This document shows, one piece after another, positions 1-11,942 of a stretch of 64,000 bases of DNA. The stretch is taken from NCBI GenBank assembly GCA_964030475.1, contig CAXIPT010000008.1, forward strand, positions 1,014,420 to 1,078,419. The letters run 5' to 3'. The translations under genes and the position numbers were made by a program. The DNA comes from Tethya wilhelma (lineage: Eukaryota; Porifera; Demospongiae; Tethyida; Tethyidae). Each line of letters starts with the position of its first letter. Within the stretch, counting starts at the first letter, position 1. Below the pieces are notes generated by a model that saw only the letters and a list, made by a program, of their open reading frames with translations, was not told the DNA's origin and ran no database searches.

Positions 1-72
<72 letters not shown>
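1..72. repeat. (CA)n microsatellite at window edge
   Basis: The window opens inside an uninterrupted CA dinucleotide tract. It lies in, or just beyond, the last visible intron of RTK-A. The two C-terminal kinase exons expected for that gene are not found between here and position 286. Confidence 0.95.
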
Positions 73-75
<3 letters not shown>

Positions 76-285
76 CCTTCTTACCTACTAGTAGCAATAC
101 AATCAATATACAGTAGTACATGCTCTTTTATATCTATGGTCAAAGATTTATTAGTACTTGTAGGACAACAAATTGTTCAGGCAGCCCTATTCCCAGACTC
201 TCCCACGAGAGATGTGTCGTTTGGTACTACAATTAAGATTAAAGAGATTTGATACTAAATAAATTGAATAACTATAGTTATGTAC

Positions 286-3200
286 CACATCTGATTTCTC
301 AGAGAAGACTCCCAGTTTGAGACTCTCCAGAGCCATCCACTTGATGGGTAGCTTCACAGAGGAGCCTTCATCCTGACGGAAGTAGTTTCTCATGTAAACA
401 TCTTCAGCTAGACCAAAGTCAGCCACCTTGATGTTACCATTGTAACCAATCCTGAGTTAGTCTGAAAAACAATGCCATCATCACTAAAGAAAACGTTAAT
501 AAGTAGAAGTGCTATACTCACATGCAATTCCTTGCTGCCAGATCTCTGTGTACAAACTTCAACCCAGCTAGATACTCCATTCCATTCCCAATTTGCAGAC
601 AAATTTGCAACAACAGTTTTTGTACAGCACCAATCTTAAGCCATGTACAAAATGAAGAATATAAGTAACTATTTTTGTTTTAAAAAATGTTATTCATACC
701 TGTGTGATATCATCCTGACTGGTTGGTTTGATGGAGCTTGCCTCTTTCCTCAAGTAGTTCAGCAGGCTTCCCTGGGACATGTAGGGCATGACAATGGAAG
801 GCCCTCCACTCCCTCCCACCTCTCCACTCACACACACTCCAATCAGTGTCATCACATTGGGATGATTGAAACTCTGCATCTTGAGTATCTCCTCTGAGGC
901 ACTCTTAACATCAGCATCAGTAGCAAATATACCTGCACAGAGAGAAGGAGGAGACTCAGTAAGTAGTAAAGTAAAAAAACTGTCATTGTAGGAAATCAAT
1001 AATAGCAGGATCATCTAAAGTTGTGATTGGACTTGAAGAAATGTCTATCTAATAATATTATTATGTTAACTGTTTTATTATATAAAGATTGAACCTTTCA
1101 ATGTTTTGACAGCAACCAGCTCACGAGTGTTTCCAGTGGTCAGAGTTCCCTTGTACACCACACCAAACTCACCTACAGTGCAACCATTGTTAAACATAAC
1201 TATTAATAATATTTCTAGTTTATTTCCAGGCGTGAATATTATCCGTCGAAAAATAGGATGGGTGAAAGTCAGGTGAAGGATGGGCCAGCAGTGAGACTGA
1301 CTGTATGTGGTGATTGTACAATATTGTTGGAGACTACATCATTGACATTATTTTTTTTGTACCAGGCTCATAATATTCACAGAAAGAGAGCCTGGGAACA
1401 AGGCTATAGTGTTTTCATACCACCCTATAAACACTCACATACATAAGGCTCACATTTAGGTCATGAACATACCTTGACCTATGACCTTTGAGAGCTTGAT
1501 GTTGCTGCTGGGTATGATCTTATCTTTGTCTATGGCCAAAAAGAAACTATCTAAGACAAAAAATTTGAATTAATTTATGCTCAAACTGGTGACCAATTTT
1601 CAGTGAATTACCATTTTTACTCTGAATATCCTTTGAATTGAAATAATCATTGGATTTGGGCCTGTAGAAGTGTTAGACACAAGTGCAAGCTATTTACATA
1701 GAGCAATGTCCATACATGTACATATATACACAGAGAGAGATTGCTGGTACACAGAAACCACCAAAATACAGAGCACAAACCATATCAACACCCCCAGCTG
1801 TCAACCATTACATAGCCTTATTTGAGTTGTGGTATTTGAACCAGAGGATGTGTGTCATCACTAGACAAGTCATATCATGGAAACAACAGGAAGTCCAATA
1901 AGTAGTCAGCATGCAGGAAGCATGTGGTTGAATTGAAAGGCCAGAGAGGCCATGTGAAATCATTGCATGCAAGGTATTTCCATGACAGTTGTGTGGGCTA
2001 AAGACTTTATTCAAATGACCATGCATAGCAAATTGAGATATATATACCTTCAGTAAACTTGACTCTTGTCAACAGATAATTGTTACCAAAGCATGCCTTG
2101 CTAATCATTATCTTAAAACAACCAAGTGGCTTCTCCTTATACTTCAACCATATCACTAACACTTAATTCATGTTCATTCGTAATGAGAACTTAATTGTCA
2201 GTTTTGTGTCTACAATTTGCCAACTTACTTGTCGATACGTGCTAGCTCAATTGAAGAGTCAGAAGCTCTTGTAGCTTTCTTGAGACGACGATACTTTATG
2301 GTCACCAAGAGACACACCACTGTCATGGTGATTGCTAGAGCCACAATGGCCACCACTATCACTGCTATGGCCCAGGCAGGTAGGGAGACAGTGGTGTTAA
2401 GATTGCCTGTAAAGATAGGATCTGTTGTCGTCATTTCATTTGAGTCTGTTGGTGTTTCATCCTCTGTGTGTGTGTGTGAGTGTGTGTGTTATTGTAGTTG
2501 CTGCATTAACATGACATATGTATTAACATAGTTGCATTTCTACGTGCCAATCATAATAAGTATGTTTGTTACAATACACTGTGGTGTTGGACTTACCTTC
2601 AATGAATCTCTCAGCCTCTGCTATGTCTCGTATAAATCCATTACTAGCCATGCAACTAATTTCACCAGTATTCAACAAGTCTCGATCTGTTGGTGCCTCT
2701 AATACACTCAATCGACCATTTCCAATTAAATTTCGCTCAGTGATATTGATCCCTCCTTCACCACTAGTGAGCTGGACTCTCTCACCAGTCTCTGGGTCTA
2801 TAGCTGTCCATGTTATTCTGTTAGGACGAGGCTCTCCAAATGCTTCACATTCAAAGACATCAGACATGTCTCCTTCCACATGTGAAACTTCAGTGATTTC
2901 TAATTCGGCCGTCCGTGTTGACTGACAAGTGGAGCAGTAGCCACACTGCCTGAGCAGCAGAGGCTCTTCAGATTCAGAGAGAAGTGATTCGTTGACATTT
3001 GGCCGACAGATGGCAATCAAATACGATGTTGTGTTCCAGTCCTTCAAGACGAAATGATTCTCTGCCAGATATCTGAATAAATCAACAGAATAATATTCAG
3101 TGACTGTACAAATATATTATGTAGAAGCTATTAGCAAAATTTAAACTGAGCAATGTATGTACAAACATGTATTCTTTGTTGAAAAATATTTTAAGCACAC

Positions 3201-3653
3201 GACAACTACCTTCGTGCCATCTCTTCCCCTTTTAGGTGGAGGGCGACTTACTCGCATTGAGAGCATGTAACGGCTGTCTACAGTATTCAAGGCTCTGTAG
3301 GCAATGACATAGTCCCTGGGGGAGTTCATAATTTGATTCCAGGACAGGTTCACTGCTGAGTATCCACTACCACCTGGAGACCTTGTTGCACTGACACGAG
3401 AGAACCATCCCATGACTCGAGGTGCACACTGATTCATTGCAAGCTCACACTAGGGTGTAGGGAATTGTATGAAGCAGTACACAGAATAAACTTAATTGTT
3501 TGGTATTCATAATTTTCAGGTATCTATAGTTGTAATAACCATTTGAAGACTTACCTCTTCATCGGTTGTTTGGGCGATTACTATTGTACTTACTGACAAA
3601 CAAATCAATGTAGCAAAGAAAATGGTGGAACTTCTTCGCATAAGCAAGTCCAT
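286..3653 (-). CDS. Receptor tyrosine kinase A, 3' end missing, frameshift in ectodomain exon
   Basis: Single-pass receptor tyrosine kinase. Exons read from high to low coordinate: 3653-3555 (start [10 protein letters not shown] plus hydrophobic signal peptide), 3449-3252, 3072-2597, 2463-2229 (transmembrane), 1661-1612, 1550-1473, 1172-1095 (GEFGVVYK loop and VAVK lysine), 932-700, 634-522 (HRDLAARNC), 451-286 ([16 protein letters not shown] activation loop). The ectodomain has an FN3-like part (exons 2-3) and an Ig-like part ([11 protein letters not shown]...W...C). The final kinase exons (WSYGVTCW and the C-tail) are absent because the window ends in an intron. Exon 3 is 476 nt, against 484 and 487 nt in paralogs E and B. 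It loses frame near 3030, where 'GLEH' is followed by 'A ACA TCG' instead of 'GGN ACA TCN', so two bases are missing. This is either a real lesion or a sequencing error. The cytosolic role would be tyrosine phosphorylation in signalling; the ligand is unknown. Confidence 0.85.
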
Positions 3654-3955
3654 GATTATTTAGTTCTGCTGGAAATGAAATTTTCACACTGCGAAATTAG
3701 AATGTGACCATGACAATGATATGCACGATGAGCTCAGTAGTACACGTGCGCTACTGCGCATGCGTAGTTGTGGAACAACGCACCCCGCGGCGGCAGAATT
3801 GAAATGAGTTCCAAAACAAAATCGGATTATATAGTCGCACAAGATAATCCTCTATATAAAAATTATAATTAATGAGACAGTTTTTATGACTTTTAGGTTA
3901 AAAATAATAAATGCAACATTTATATATGAGAATTAAATTGTATGGGCCATTAACA
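3654..3955. promoter_or_regulatory. Intergenic promoter region of RTK-A with NRF1-like palindrome
   Basis: This 302-bp spacer lies between the start of RTK-A and the stop of RTK-B. TGCGCATGCGTA at 3755-3766 matches the NRF1-type consensus, and the same motif in reverse orientation (TACGCATGCGCA, 10045-10056) lies about 85 bp upstream of the RTK-B start. A shared promoter element between tandem paralogs is inferred. No TATA box is evident. Confidence 0.4.
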
Positions 3956-6030
3956 TTACATGGCCTCCTCAATATCATGGGGTTCGTTCAAATTGATGCT
4001 GAGAGTAAGGTAATCACTGAGGCCTAGCAGCTGGGACTCAAGAGAGGAGACTAGTTCAGAGAATGCAGGTCGATTATCAGGTTCTGATGCCCAGCAAGAT
4101 GACATGAGACCATACCTAGTTTATAATATCATTGCACTTGATCAGTTTAGCTTACAAAATTATTAATGGTAATTGAATGGGCCCAGACTTACATGTCGTC
4201 TGAGCAAGCTGTATTTTTTGGTTTGTCCATTCTTTCTCCGTCTTCAATGTACTTGATGACCTCACGAGGATGGAGTCCAGGGTAGGGGATTTCCCCAGCT
4301 GTGAACACCTCCCAACACGTCACTCCATAAGACCACTGTAAAATGGTAGAGGTAGTTATCATAATACAATAATTGTTAAACAAAAATTAAGTTACTATTT
4401 GCATACAACATCAGTTTTCTCAGAGAAGACTCCCAGTTTAAGACTCTCCAGAGCCATCCACTTGATGGGCAGCTTCACAGAGGAGCCTTCATCCTGACGG
4501 AAGTAGTTTCTCAAGTAGACATCTTCAGCTAGACCAAAGTCAGCCACCCTGATGTTACCATTGAAACCAATCCTAAATTGGAGAAAAAAATTCATCTAGT
4601 TGCCAAATGAAGACAACAATATGCTTTAAAAATTAATACCATCATCACTAGGAAAGACTGAATGAAAACCAAAAAAACAATAGACTATTATAGCAGGCTA
4701 CTTACATGCAGTTCCTTGCTGCTAGATCTCTGTGTACAAACTTCAATCCAGCTAGATACTCCATCCCTTTGGCAACTTGAAGACAAATTTGCATCAGTAA
4801 CTTTTCTACAGAACAAATCTGAAGGTGTATGTGTGAATTGACAAGGACTAACAGCTAGCTGCATATCACCGTTCCATCAATGATACTTTTGAACTATAAT
4901 GGTACAGCCAGGCCCTGGGTGTACCTGTGTGATATCATCCTGACTGGTTGGTTTGATGGAGCTCCCCTCTTTCCTCAAGTAGTTCAGCAGGCTTCCCTGG
5001 GACATGTAGGGCATGACAATGGAAGGCCCTCCACTCCCTCCCACCTCTCCACTCACACACACTCCAATCAGTGTCATCACATTGGGATGATTGAAACTCT
5101 GCATCTTGAGAATCTCCTCTGAGGCACTCTTCACATCAGCATCAGTAGCAAATATACCTGCACAGATTAAGAGGAGAGGATCGATGACTAAAATCAGACT
5201 TGACAATTCATGATCAAGGTCAATACTATAGCTTTATACTGATGCATGTGTGGTAGTAATAAAATGTACGTACCTTTCAATGTTTTTACAGCAACCAATT
5301 CTTCTGATTTACCATTGTTCAGAGTTCCCTTGTACACTACACCAAATTCACCTTGTGTTCGAATACAAAATAATGTTCAAGAGAGTTAGTAATAATGTTC
5401 CAAACCTCAATAACAGTTTCTAACCTTGACCTATGACCTTTGAGATTTTAATCTTGTCACTAGGTATGATCTTGTCCTTGTCTATGGCCACTGAAAAATC
5501 TGAACCAAGAATATCAAATAATTGAAATTTGGTGTTCAGCATACCACGAGAATAACATTGCAATAATAATTTATTATTATTCTAGCTATATCTATTATGT
5601 ATAGATTATTTGTAGTTGATTACAAAACCCACTTTTTGAACCTTTGAGTTCAGCTGCACGCCAATAATTATTATTAGTCTTATGCCTACAAAATAGGTAG
5701 AATAGTTAGTTCCATTAAAAGCTATAAATATTGATCATTTTGAAAGTCATCGGTCTCAACTATAATAATTCAACTCTAACCTTTTTAGTGTGTACTTCAC
5801 TATTGACCGAAAATCTTTTCCAGTTCTTTTCTTGAGGCAACGATACTTTATGGTCATCACAATGCACACGATTGTCATGGTGATTGCTAGAGGAAGAGCC
5901 ACAAAGACTCCCACCATCACTGCTATAGCCCAGACAGGTAGGGAGAAGGTGATGTTATCAGTGGGGATAAAGTCTGATGTAGTTGCTCCAGTCTCTTCTG
6001 TTGCTTCTGTTTGAGTTTCAGTAGTAGTCT
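3956..6030 (-). CDS. Receptor tyrosine kinase B, transmembrane exon to stop (3' half)
   Basis: Exons high to low: 6030-5781 (mucin-like Thr-rich stem and transmembrane helix [20 protein letters not shown]), 5685-5642, 5499-5425, 5351-5274 (GEFGVVYK loop, VAVK), 5157-4925, 4818-4706 ([10 protein letters not shown]), 4572-4407 ([15 protein letters not shown]), 4335-4193 ([11 protein letters not shown]), 4115-3956 (C-tail, stop TAA 3956-3958). All catalytic motifs are intact. The acceptor of the 4115 exon completes the split Met codon of the previous exon. Just upstream of the TM exon an n (6052) marks a join to unrelated 3' sequence of another RTK. The TM-to-kinase part (about 4938-6050) is repeated almost identically at 7663-8771, where the ectodomain exons follow. 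Taking the 5' half from there gives exactly 683 codons including the stop, so the two pieces probably form one gene. Confidence 0.85.
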
Positions 6031-6051
6031 CTTTAGATGTACATGACATTG

Positions 6052-6052
6052 N
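6052..6052. other. Contig join (single n)
   Basis: A single n separates the RTK-B transmembrane exon region from sequence homologous to the 3' flank of RTK-D. To the right of the duplicate copy (8771 onward) the natural sequence is a (GT)n tract, so the break sits at a microsatellite. Confidence 0.9.
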
Positions 6053-6282
6053 AATGATTATTGCCCAAATTGGACATCTATTACCAAGAAGAAGTAGGTA
6101 TGAATGAACGTAGTCTCTATTATCTATGGACTGAAGGATATCCAAAGAAATGTTTCACGCACGTGCATAATGATGTTTCAACCAAGCAATGTAAAACAAA
6201 ACACAAAATTAAGTCAAGATGGACTCAAACAATCCTATATCAACATCTATTGTGTATTATTGTTATCCAAACATGCAACCAG

Positions 6283-7658
6283 CTATTCCACGCCATGATC
6301 CTGATCATTGTTCACACCAATGCTGAGGGTTAGATAGTCACCAAGATGCATCAACCTTGTTTCAATAGAGGACACCAATTCAGAGAATGTGGGCCGATCT
6401 TCAGGTTCAAAAGCCCAGCATGAAGTTATGAGTCCATACCTATAATATATATGATATATAAAGTGACAATACACACTATGTAATCACACTAACATCAGAG
6501 AATGTCGATCGGAAGTACGTAGTTTTTGCACTCATCCGGTTGATACGTGAACGTACCTTGTACTTCTAAACAGACTATAAATGGACAACATTGTAACTTG
6601 AGACTATATCATGTGACTTACAGTGAGATCTTGTTTAATTTGTTCACTAGAGACTACAAACAGAACCCCCATCAAGTGTATATAATGAACATTTGGCCTA
6701 GTTGTGAATGACTTAACAACTCATGTGGACACACACAAATCAACTACCATAACAATGCCAGTGATCTCACCACAGGTAAAATATTCTTTACACAAAGAAA
6801 TCCAAATTTTGATAATGACCATTAACTTACATATCATCTGAGCAAGCTGCATTCTTTGGTTTGTCCATTCTTTCTCCATCTTCAATGTACTTGATGACCT
6901 CACGAGGATGGAGTCCAGGGTAGGGGATTTCCCCAGCTGTGAACACCTCCCAACATGTCACTCCATAGGACCACTGTATAATGGTAGTTAGATACGTACA
7001 TTATATGCAAATATCAGGAGTACATTATGGTACGTACCACATCAGTTTTCTCAGAGAAGACTCCCAGTTTAAGACTCTCCAGAGCCATCCACTTGATGGG
7101 TAGCTTCACAGAGGAGCCTTCATCCTGACGGAAGTAGTTTCTCATGTAGACATCTTCAGCTAGACCAAAGTCAGCCACCTTGATGTTACCATTGTAACCA
7201 ATCCTGAATTTGAGAACAAAGATCCATTAATCATTAATGAAGAACAATGCTGTTAAAATGCCATCATCACTAGAAAACAATAGTCTATACTCACATGCAG
7301 TTCCTTGCTGCTAGATCTCTGTGTATAAACTTCAATCCAGCTAGATACTCCATCCCTTTGGCAACTTGAAGACAAATTTGCATAAGCAACTTTTCTACAG
7401 ATCCAACCTGTGTTAGAACACTGCATAAATACACGTTGCATGTTCAGCTGGAATAATTTTGCTACACTCTACCTGTGTGATGTCATCTTGACTGGTTGGT
7501 TTGATGGAGCTCCCCTCTTTCCTCAAGTAGTTCAGCAGGCTTCCCTGGGACATGTAGGGCATGACAATGGAAGGCCCTCCACTCCCTCCCACCTCTCCAC
7601 TCACACACACTCCAATCAGTGTCATCACATTGGGATGATTGAAACTCTGCATCTTGAG
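6283..7658 (-). CDS. Receptor tyrosine kinase C, kinase C-terminal fragment
   Basis: Fragment of a further RTK paralog. Exons high to low: 7658-7473 (truncated by the N gap inside the alpha-C/hinge exon), 7407-7295 ([10 protein letters not shown]), 7203-7038 ([15 protein letters not shown]), 6973-6831 (WSYGVTCW), 6439-6283 ([16 protein letters not shown]..., stop TAG). The intron 6440-6830 is long and is shared with paralogs D and E but not B (77 bp there), so C belongs to the D/E branch. Positions about 6279-6976 look identical to 10137-10834 of RTK-D, including the intron, while the next exon and intron differ. No 5' half is present. The fragment sits between two halves of RTK-B and is probably a misplaced contig or an unresolved recent paralog. 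Confidence 0.75.
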
Positions 7659-7662
7659 NNNN
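7659..7662. other. Assembly gap NNNN inside a conserved kinase exon
   Basis: Four N split two copies of the same kinase exon. The left part ends at 'catcttgag' and the right part begins earlier within the homologous exon. A single transcript across it would contain the exon twice, which argues for a join made in repeated sequence. Confidence 0.9.
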
Positions 7663-9963
7663 TGACTGGTTGGTTTGATGGAGCTTGCCTCTTTCCTCAA
7701 GTAGTTCAGCAGGCTTCCCTGGGACATGTAGGGCATGACAATGGAAGGCCCTCCACTCCCTCCCACCTCTCCACTCACACACACTCCAATCAGTGTCATC
7801 ACATTGGGATGATTGAAACTCTGCATCTTGAGAATCTCCTCTGAGGCACTCTTCACATCAGCATCAGTAGCAAATATACCTGCACAGATTAAGAGGAGAG
7901 GATCGATGACTAAAATCAGACTTGACAATTCATGATCAAGGTCAATACTATAGCTTTATACTGATGCATGTGTGGTAGTAATAAAATGTACGTACCTTTC
8001 AATGTTTTTACAGCAACCAATTCTTCTGATTTACCATTGTTCAGAGTTCCCTTGTACACTACACCAAATTCACCTTGTGTTCGAATACAAAATAATGTTC
8101 AAGAGAGTTAGTAATAATGTTCCAAACCTCAATAACAGTTTCTAACCTTGACCTATGACCTTTGAGATTTTAATCTTGTCACTAGGTATGATCTTGTCCT
8201 TGTCTATGGCCACTGAAAAATCTGAACCAAGAATATCAAATAATTGAAATTTGGTGTTCAGCATACCACGAGAATAACATTGCAATAATAATTTATTATT
8301 ATTCTAGCTATATCTATTATGTATAGATTATTTGTAGTTGATTACAAAACCCACTTTTTGAACCTTTGAGTTCAGCTGCACGCCAATAATTATTATTAGT
8401 CTTATGCCTACAAAATAGGTAGAATAGTTAGTTCCATTAAAAGCTATAAATATTGATCATTTTGAAAGTCATCGGTCTCAACTATAATAATTCAACTCTA
8501 ACCTTTTTAGTGTGTACTTCACTATTGACCGAAAATCTTTTCCAGTTCTTTTCTTGAGGCAACGATACTTTATGGTCATCACAATGCACACGATTGTCAT
8601 GGTGATTGCTAGAGGAAGAGCCACAAAGACTCCCACCATCACTGCTATAGCCCAGACAGGTAGGGAGAAGGTGATGTTATCAGTGGGGATAAAGTCTGAT
8701 GTAGTTGCTCCAGTCTCTTCTGTTGCTTCTGTTTGAGTTTCAGTAGTAGTCTCTTTAGATGTACATGACATTGTGTGTGTGTGTGTGTGTGTGTGTGTGA
8801 CTCTGTATGTGTGTGTGTGTGTGTGTGTGTATGTGTGTGCATGTGTGTTTTTGATACTAGCTGTCAATTGGATGTACTGTGTTTAAATTCCTACAAGTGC
8901 CTGGCAGTTATAAACATTCCTATCATGACAATTGTATTATCATCAGTAGCAAAAAATTCTTAACTGCATACCTTCAATGAATTCAAAGCTCCCAGTGTCC
9001 ACTACAGTCTGAACAAAAGCGTTGCTTGCAATACAATTTATTTCCCGATCACCCACCAAATCCTGATCAGCTGGAGCCTCTAATTCACTCAATCTTCCAT
9101 TCCCGCTTAAACCCTCTACAGAGATTCTTATTCCTCCTTTACCATCAGTGAGTTGTTCTCTCTCACCAGTGTCTGGATTAATAGCTGTCCATGTTATGTT
9201 GTTAGGACGAGGCACTCCAAATGCTGCACACTCAAAGATTTCAGTGTCTTCAATAATATAGTGTAAGACTGTTGCTTCTATTTCCGCTTCTCGTGTTGTT
9301 CGGCAAGTGGAGCAATGACCACAATGCATACTCAGTTCAGAGAATGACGCAATAGGTTGAATAGCCAAAATGCCTTCCACTATAGGTTGACAGACTGCAA
9401 AGATGTAAGATGTGCCATGCTCTAGTCCCTCAAGACGGTATGACTCTCTGTCTTCAATCTGCAGACATAGCATTTTTTATAAATAGCCGTGCATTATGTT
9501 ATTGTCTCAATTATTTCACAAGACTACAATCATGCAGATCAACTGACTCTTTCTGATGAGACTTGGAAACTGCTGCCCACAGTATTTAAAGGACTATAGA
9601 TGACAACATACACCCTGGGAGCAATTGTAATCCGGTCCCAGGATATGTCCACTGCTGTGAAACTACTGATACCAGAAGGCCTCTCTGTTCTGATATTAGA
9701 GACCCACGTTGAAGGAAATGGTATTGTTGGAAGACACTGGTCTTCTGCAATCTCGCACTAGGTGGCACATAGAGATATTTGAAAACAAGACAATGTCTAT
9801 AATTATTATATAATATTCTACTGATCTAAAAAAAATGCTACACAGTAACTGAGGAACAAGTCTATATATTTACCTCATTAGTTTGAGCCAGTACTGATGA
9901 AGTGCTTGCTATTGAATAGATGAGCAAAAAGGTAAAGAAACTTCTCTGCCAACGTAGGTCCAT
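7663..9963 (-). CDS. Receptor tyrosine kinase B, signal peptide to kinase N-lobe (5' half)
   Basis: Exons high to low: 9963-9874 (start MDLRWQRSFFTF, signal peptide), 9757-9548, 9458-8972 (end of FN3-like domain, CGHCSTC motif, Ig-like domain FECAAFGVPRP...W...C), 8752-8503 (stem and transmembrane helix), 8407-8364, 8221-8147, 8073-7996 ([12 protein letters not shown]), 7879-7663 (truncated by N). The first four exons plus the 3' half at 3956-5685 sum to 2049 nt with no stop, giving 682 aa. The donor of exon 2 is the weaker GTCAGT. The duplicated 1.1 kb differs from 4938-6050 at few sites (for example LRKEASS here, LRKEGSS there), so it could be allelic, paralogous or partly chimeric. Confidence 0.8.
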
Positions 9964-10044
9964 TTTTCATTCTTGCTAATTAACATGAAACTAACACAGC
10001 CAGAATCTGAACAAAAATCATGCAAGTTGCAGCCAATGAAGTTT

Positions 10045-10056
10045 TACGCATGCGCA
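10045..10056. promoter_or_regulatory. NRF1-like palindrome upstream of RTK-B
   Basis: TACGCATGCGCA lies 82 bp upstream of the RTK-B ATG, in the 177-bp spacer between RTK-B and RTK-D. It is the reverse complement of the motif in front of RTK-A. Confidence 0.35.
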
Positions 10057-10140
10057 TCCCATACTTCCAGCGCGCGGGAATTTCAACAAAATAATCAACA
10101 ACATTTATTGTGTATTATTGCTATCCAGCCATGAAACCAG

Positions 10141-11786
10141 CTATTCCACGCCATGATCCTGATCATTGTTCACACCAATGCTGAGGGTTAGATAGTCACC
10201 AAGATGCATCAACCTTGTTTCAATAGAGGACACCAATTCAGAGAATGTGGGCCGATCTTCAGGTTCAAAAGCCCAGCATGAAGTTATGAGTCCATACCTA
10301 TAATATATATGATATATAAAGTGACAATACACACTATGTAATCACACTAACATCAGAGAATGTCGATCGGAAGTACGTAGTTTTTGCACTCATCCGGTTG
10401 ATACGTGAACGTACCTTGTACTTCTAAACAGACTATAAATGGACAACATTGTAACTTGAGACTATATCATGTGACTTACAGTGAGATCTTGTTTAATTTG
10501 TTCACTAGAGACTACAAACAGAACCCCCATCAAGTGTATATAATGAACATTTGGCCTAGTTGTGAATGACTTAACAACTCATGTGGACACACACAAATCA
10601 ACTACCATAACAATGCCAGTGATCTCACCACAGGTAAAATATTCTTTACACAAAGAAATCCAAATTTTGATAATGACCATTAACTTACATATCATCTGAG
10701 CAAGCTGCATTCTTTGGTTTGTCCATTCTTTCTCCATCTTCAATGTACTTGATGACCTCACGAGGATGGAGTCCAGGGTAGGGGATTTCCCCAGCTGTGA
10801 ACACCTCCCAACATGTCACTCCATAGGACCACTGAATTATCACAATAGTACGAGTAACAAAGAGAGTGATGATGGGAAAGTTAAGAGTGTACATACGTAC
10901 CACATCTGATTTCTCTGAGAAGACTCCCAGTTTTAGACTCTCCAGAGCCATCCACTTGATGGGTAGCTTCACAGAGGAGCCTTCATCCTGACGGAAGTAG
11001 TTCCTCATGTAGACATCTTCAGCTAGACCAAAGTCAGCCACCTTGATGTTACCATTGTAACCAATCCTGAATTGGAGAAGAGAATCCATTACATATCAGC
11101 TTTAAATCATTAGTGGCCTCATTGAAACTCCTCACATGCAGTTCCTTGCTGCTAGATCTCTGTGCACAAACTTCAATCCAGCTAGATACTCCATCCCTTT
11201 GGCAACTTGAGAACAAATTTGTATAAGTGTTTTTTCTACAGACCCAACCTGTGTTATGAATAAAACAATAAAGGTTAATTTGTTTGGCTGTAATGTTAAT
11301 TATTATTGCCCTTCAAGTATATATACCTGTGTGATATCATCCTGACAGGTTGGTTTGATGGAGCTCCCCTCTTTCCTCAAGTAGTTCAGCAGGCTTCCCT
11401 GGGACATGTAGGGCATGACAATGGAAGGCCCTCCACTCCCTCCCACCTCTCCACTCACACACACTCCAATCAGTGTCATCACATTGGGATGATTGAATCT
11501 CTGCATCTTGAGTAGCTCCTCTGAGGCACTCTTAACATCAGCATCAGTAGCAAATATACCTGCACAGAGACAAGGAGGAGATAAGGTCTGAATACAAAAA
11601 TACCATGTTACTTCAAAACTACGTTGGTACATAGAATGATGGGGAAAAATTACCAAATTTTATACTTTAATAACAACCAGCGAACAATAAAAATAATTAT
11701 AATTATACCTTTCAGTGTTTTGACAGCAACCAACTCTTGTGATTTTCCACTCGTCAGAATGGCCTTGTACACCACACCCAACTCAC
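10141..11786 (-). CDS. Receptor tyrosine kinase D, kinase domain (5' half missing)
   Basis: Exons high to low: 11786-11709 (GELGVVYK glycine loop, VAVK), 11559-11327, 11248-11136 ([10 protein letters not shown]), 11066-10901 ([15 protein letters not shown]), 10831-10689 (WSYGVTCW), 10297-10141 (C-tail ending DHGVE, stop TAG 10141-10143). The reading frame is open throughout. The glycine-loop exon starts right after a (CA)n acceptor tract that runs into an n at 11834, beyond which lies the 3' flank of RTK-E. Juxtamembrane, transmembrane and ectodomain exons are therefore lost from the assembly. In the loop D has GELG where the paralogs have GEFG. The C-terminal two exons and the intron between them look identical to those of fragment C. 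Confidence 0.85.
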
Positions 11787-11788
11787 CT

Positions 11789-11833
<45 letters not shown>

Positions 11834-11834
11834 N
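11789..11834. repeat. (CA)n microsatellite ending in an n join
   Basis: A CA tract follows the RTK-D glycine-loop exon and ends at a single n. The sequence after the n (gcgggaatttcaacaaaa) resembles 10075-10095, the spacer upstream of RTK-D's stop, so the join links two equivalent intergenic/intron ends. Confidence 0.9.
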
Positions 11835-11942
11835 GCGGGAATTTCAACAAAATAATCAACAATGAGCATGTAAACAGGACTATAATAAATTATTCTATAT
11901 CAACATTTATTGTGTATTATTGCTATCCAGCCATGAAACAAG

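Noticed and set aside
694..1014. Plus-strand frames opposite the kinase exons (e.g. 643-897, 4880-5122)
   Set aside because: They mirror the conserved minus-strand kinase exons and have no independent splice or domain support.
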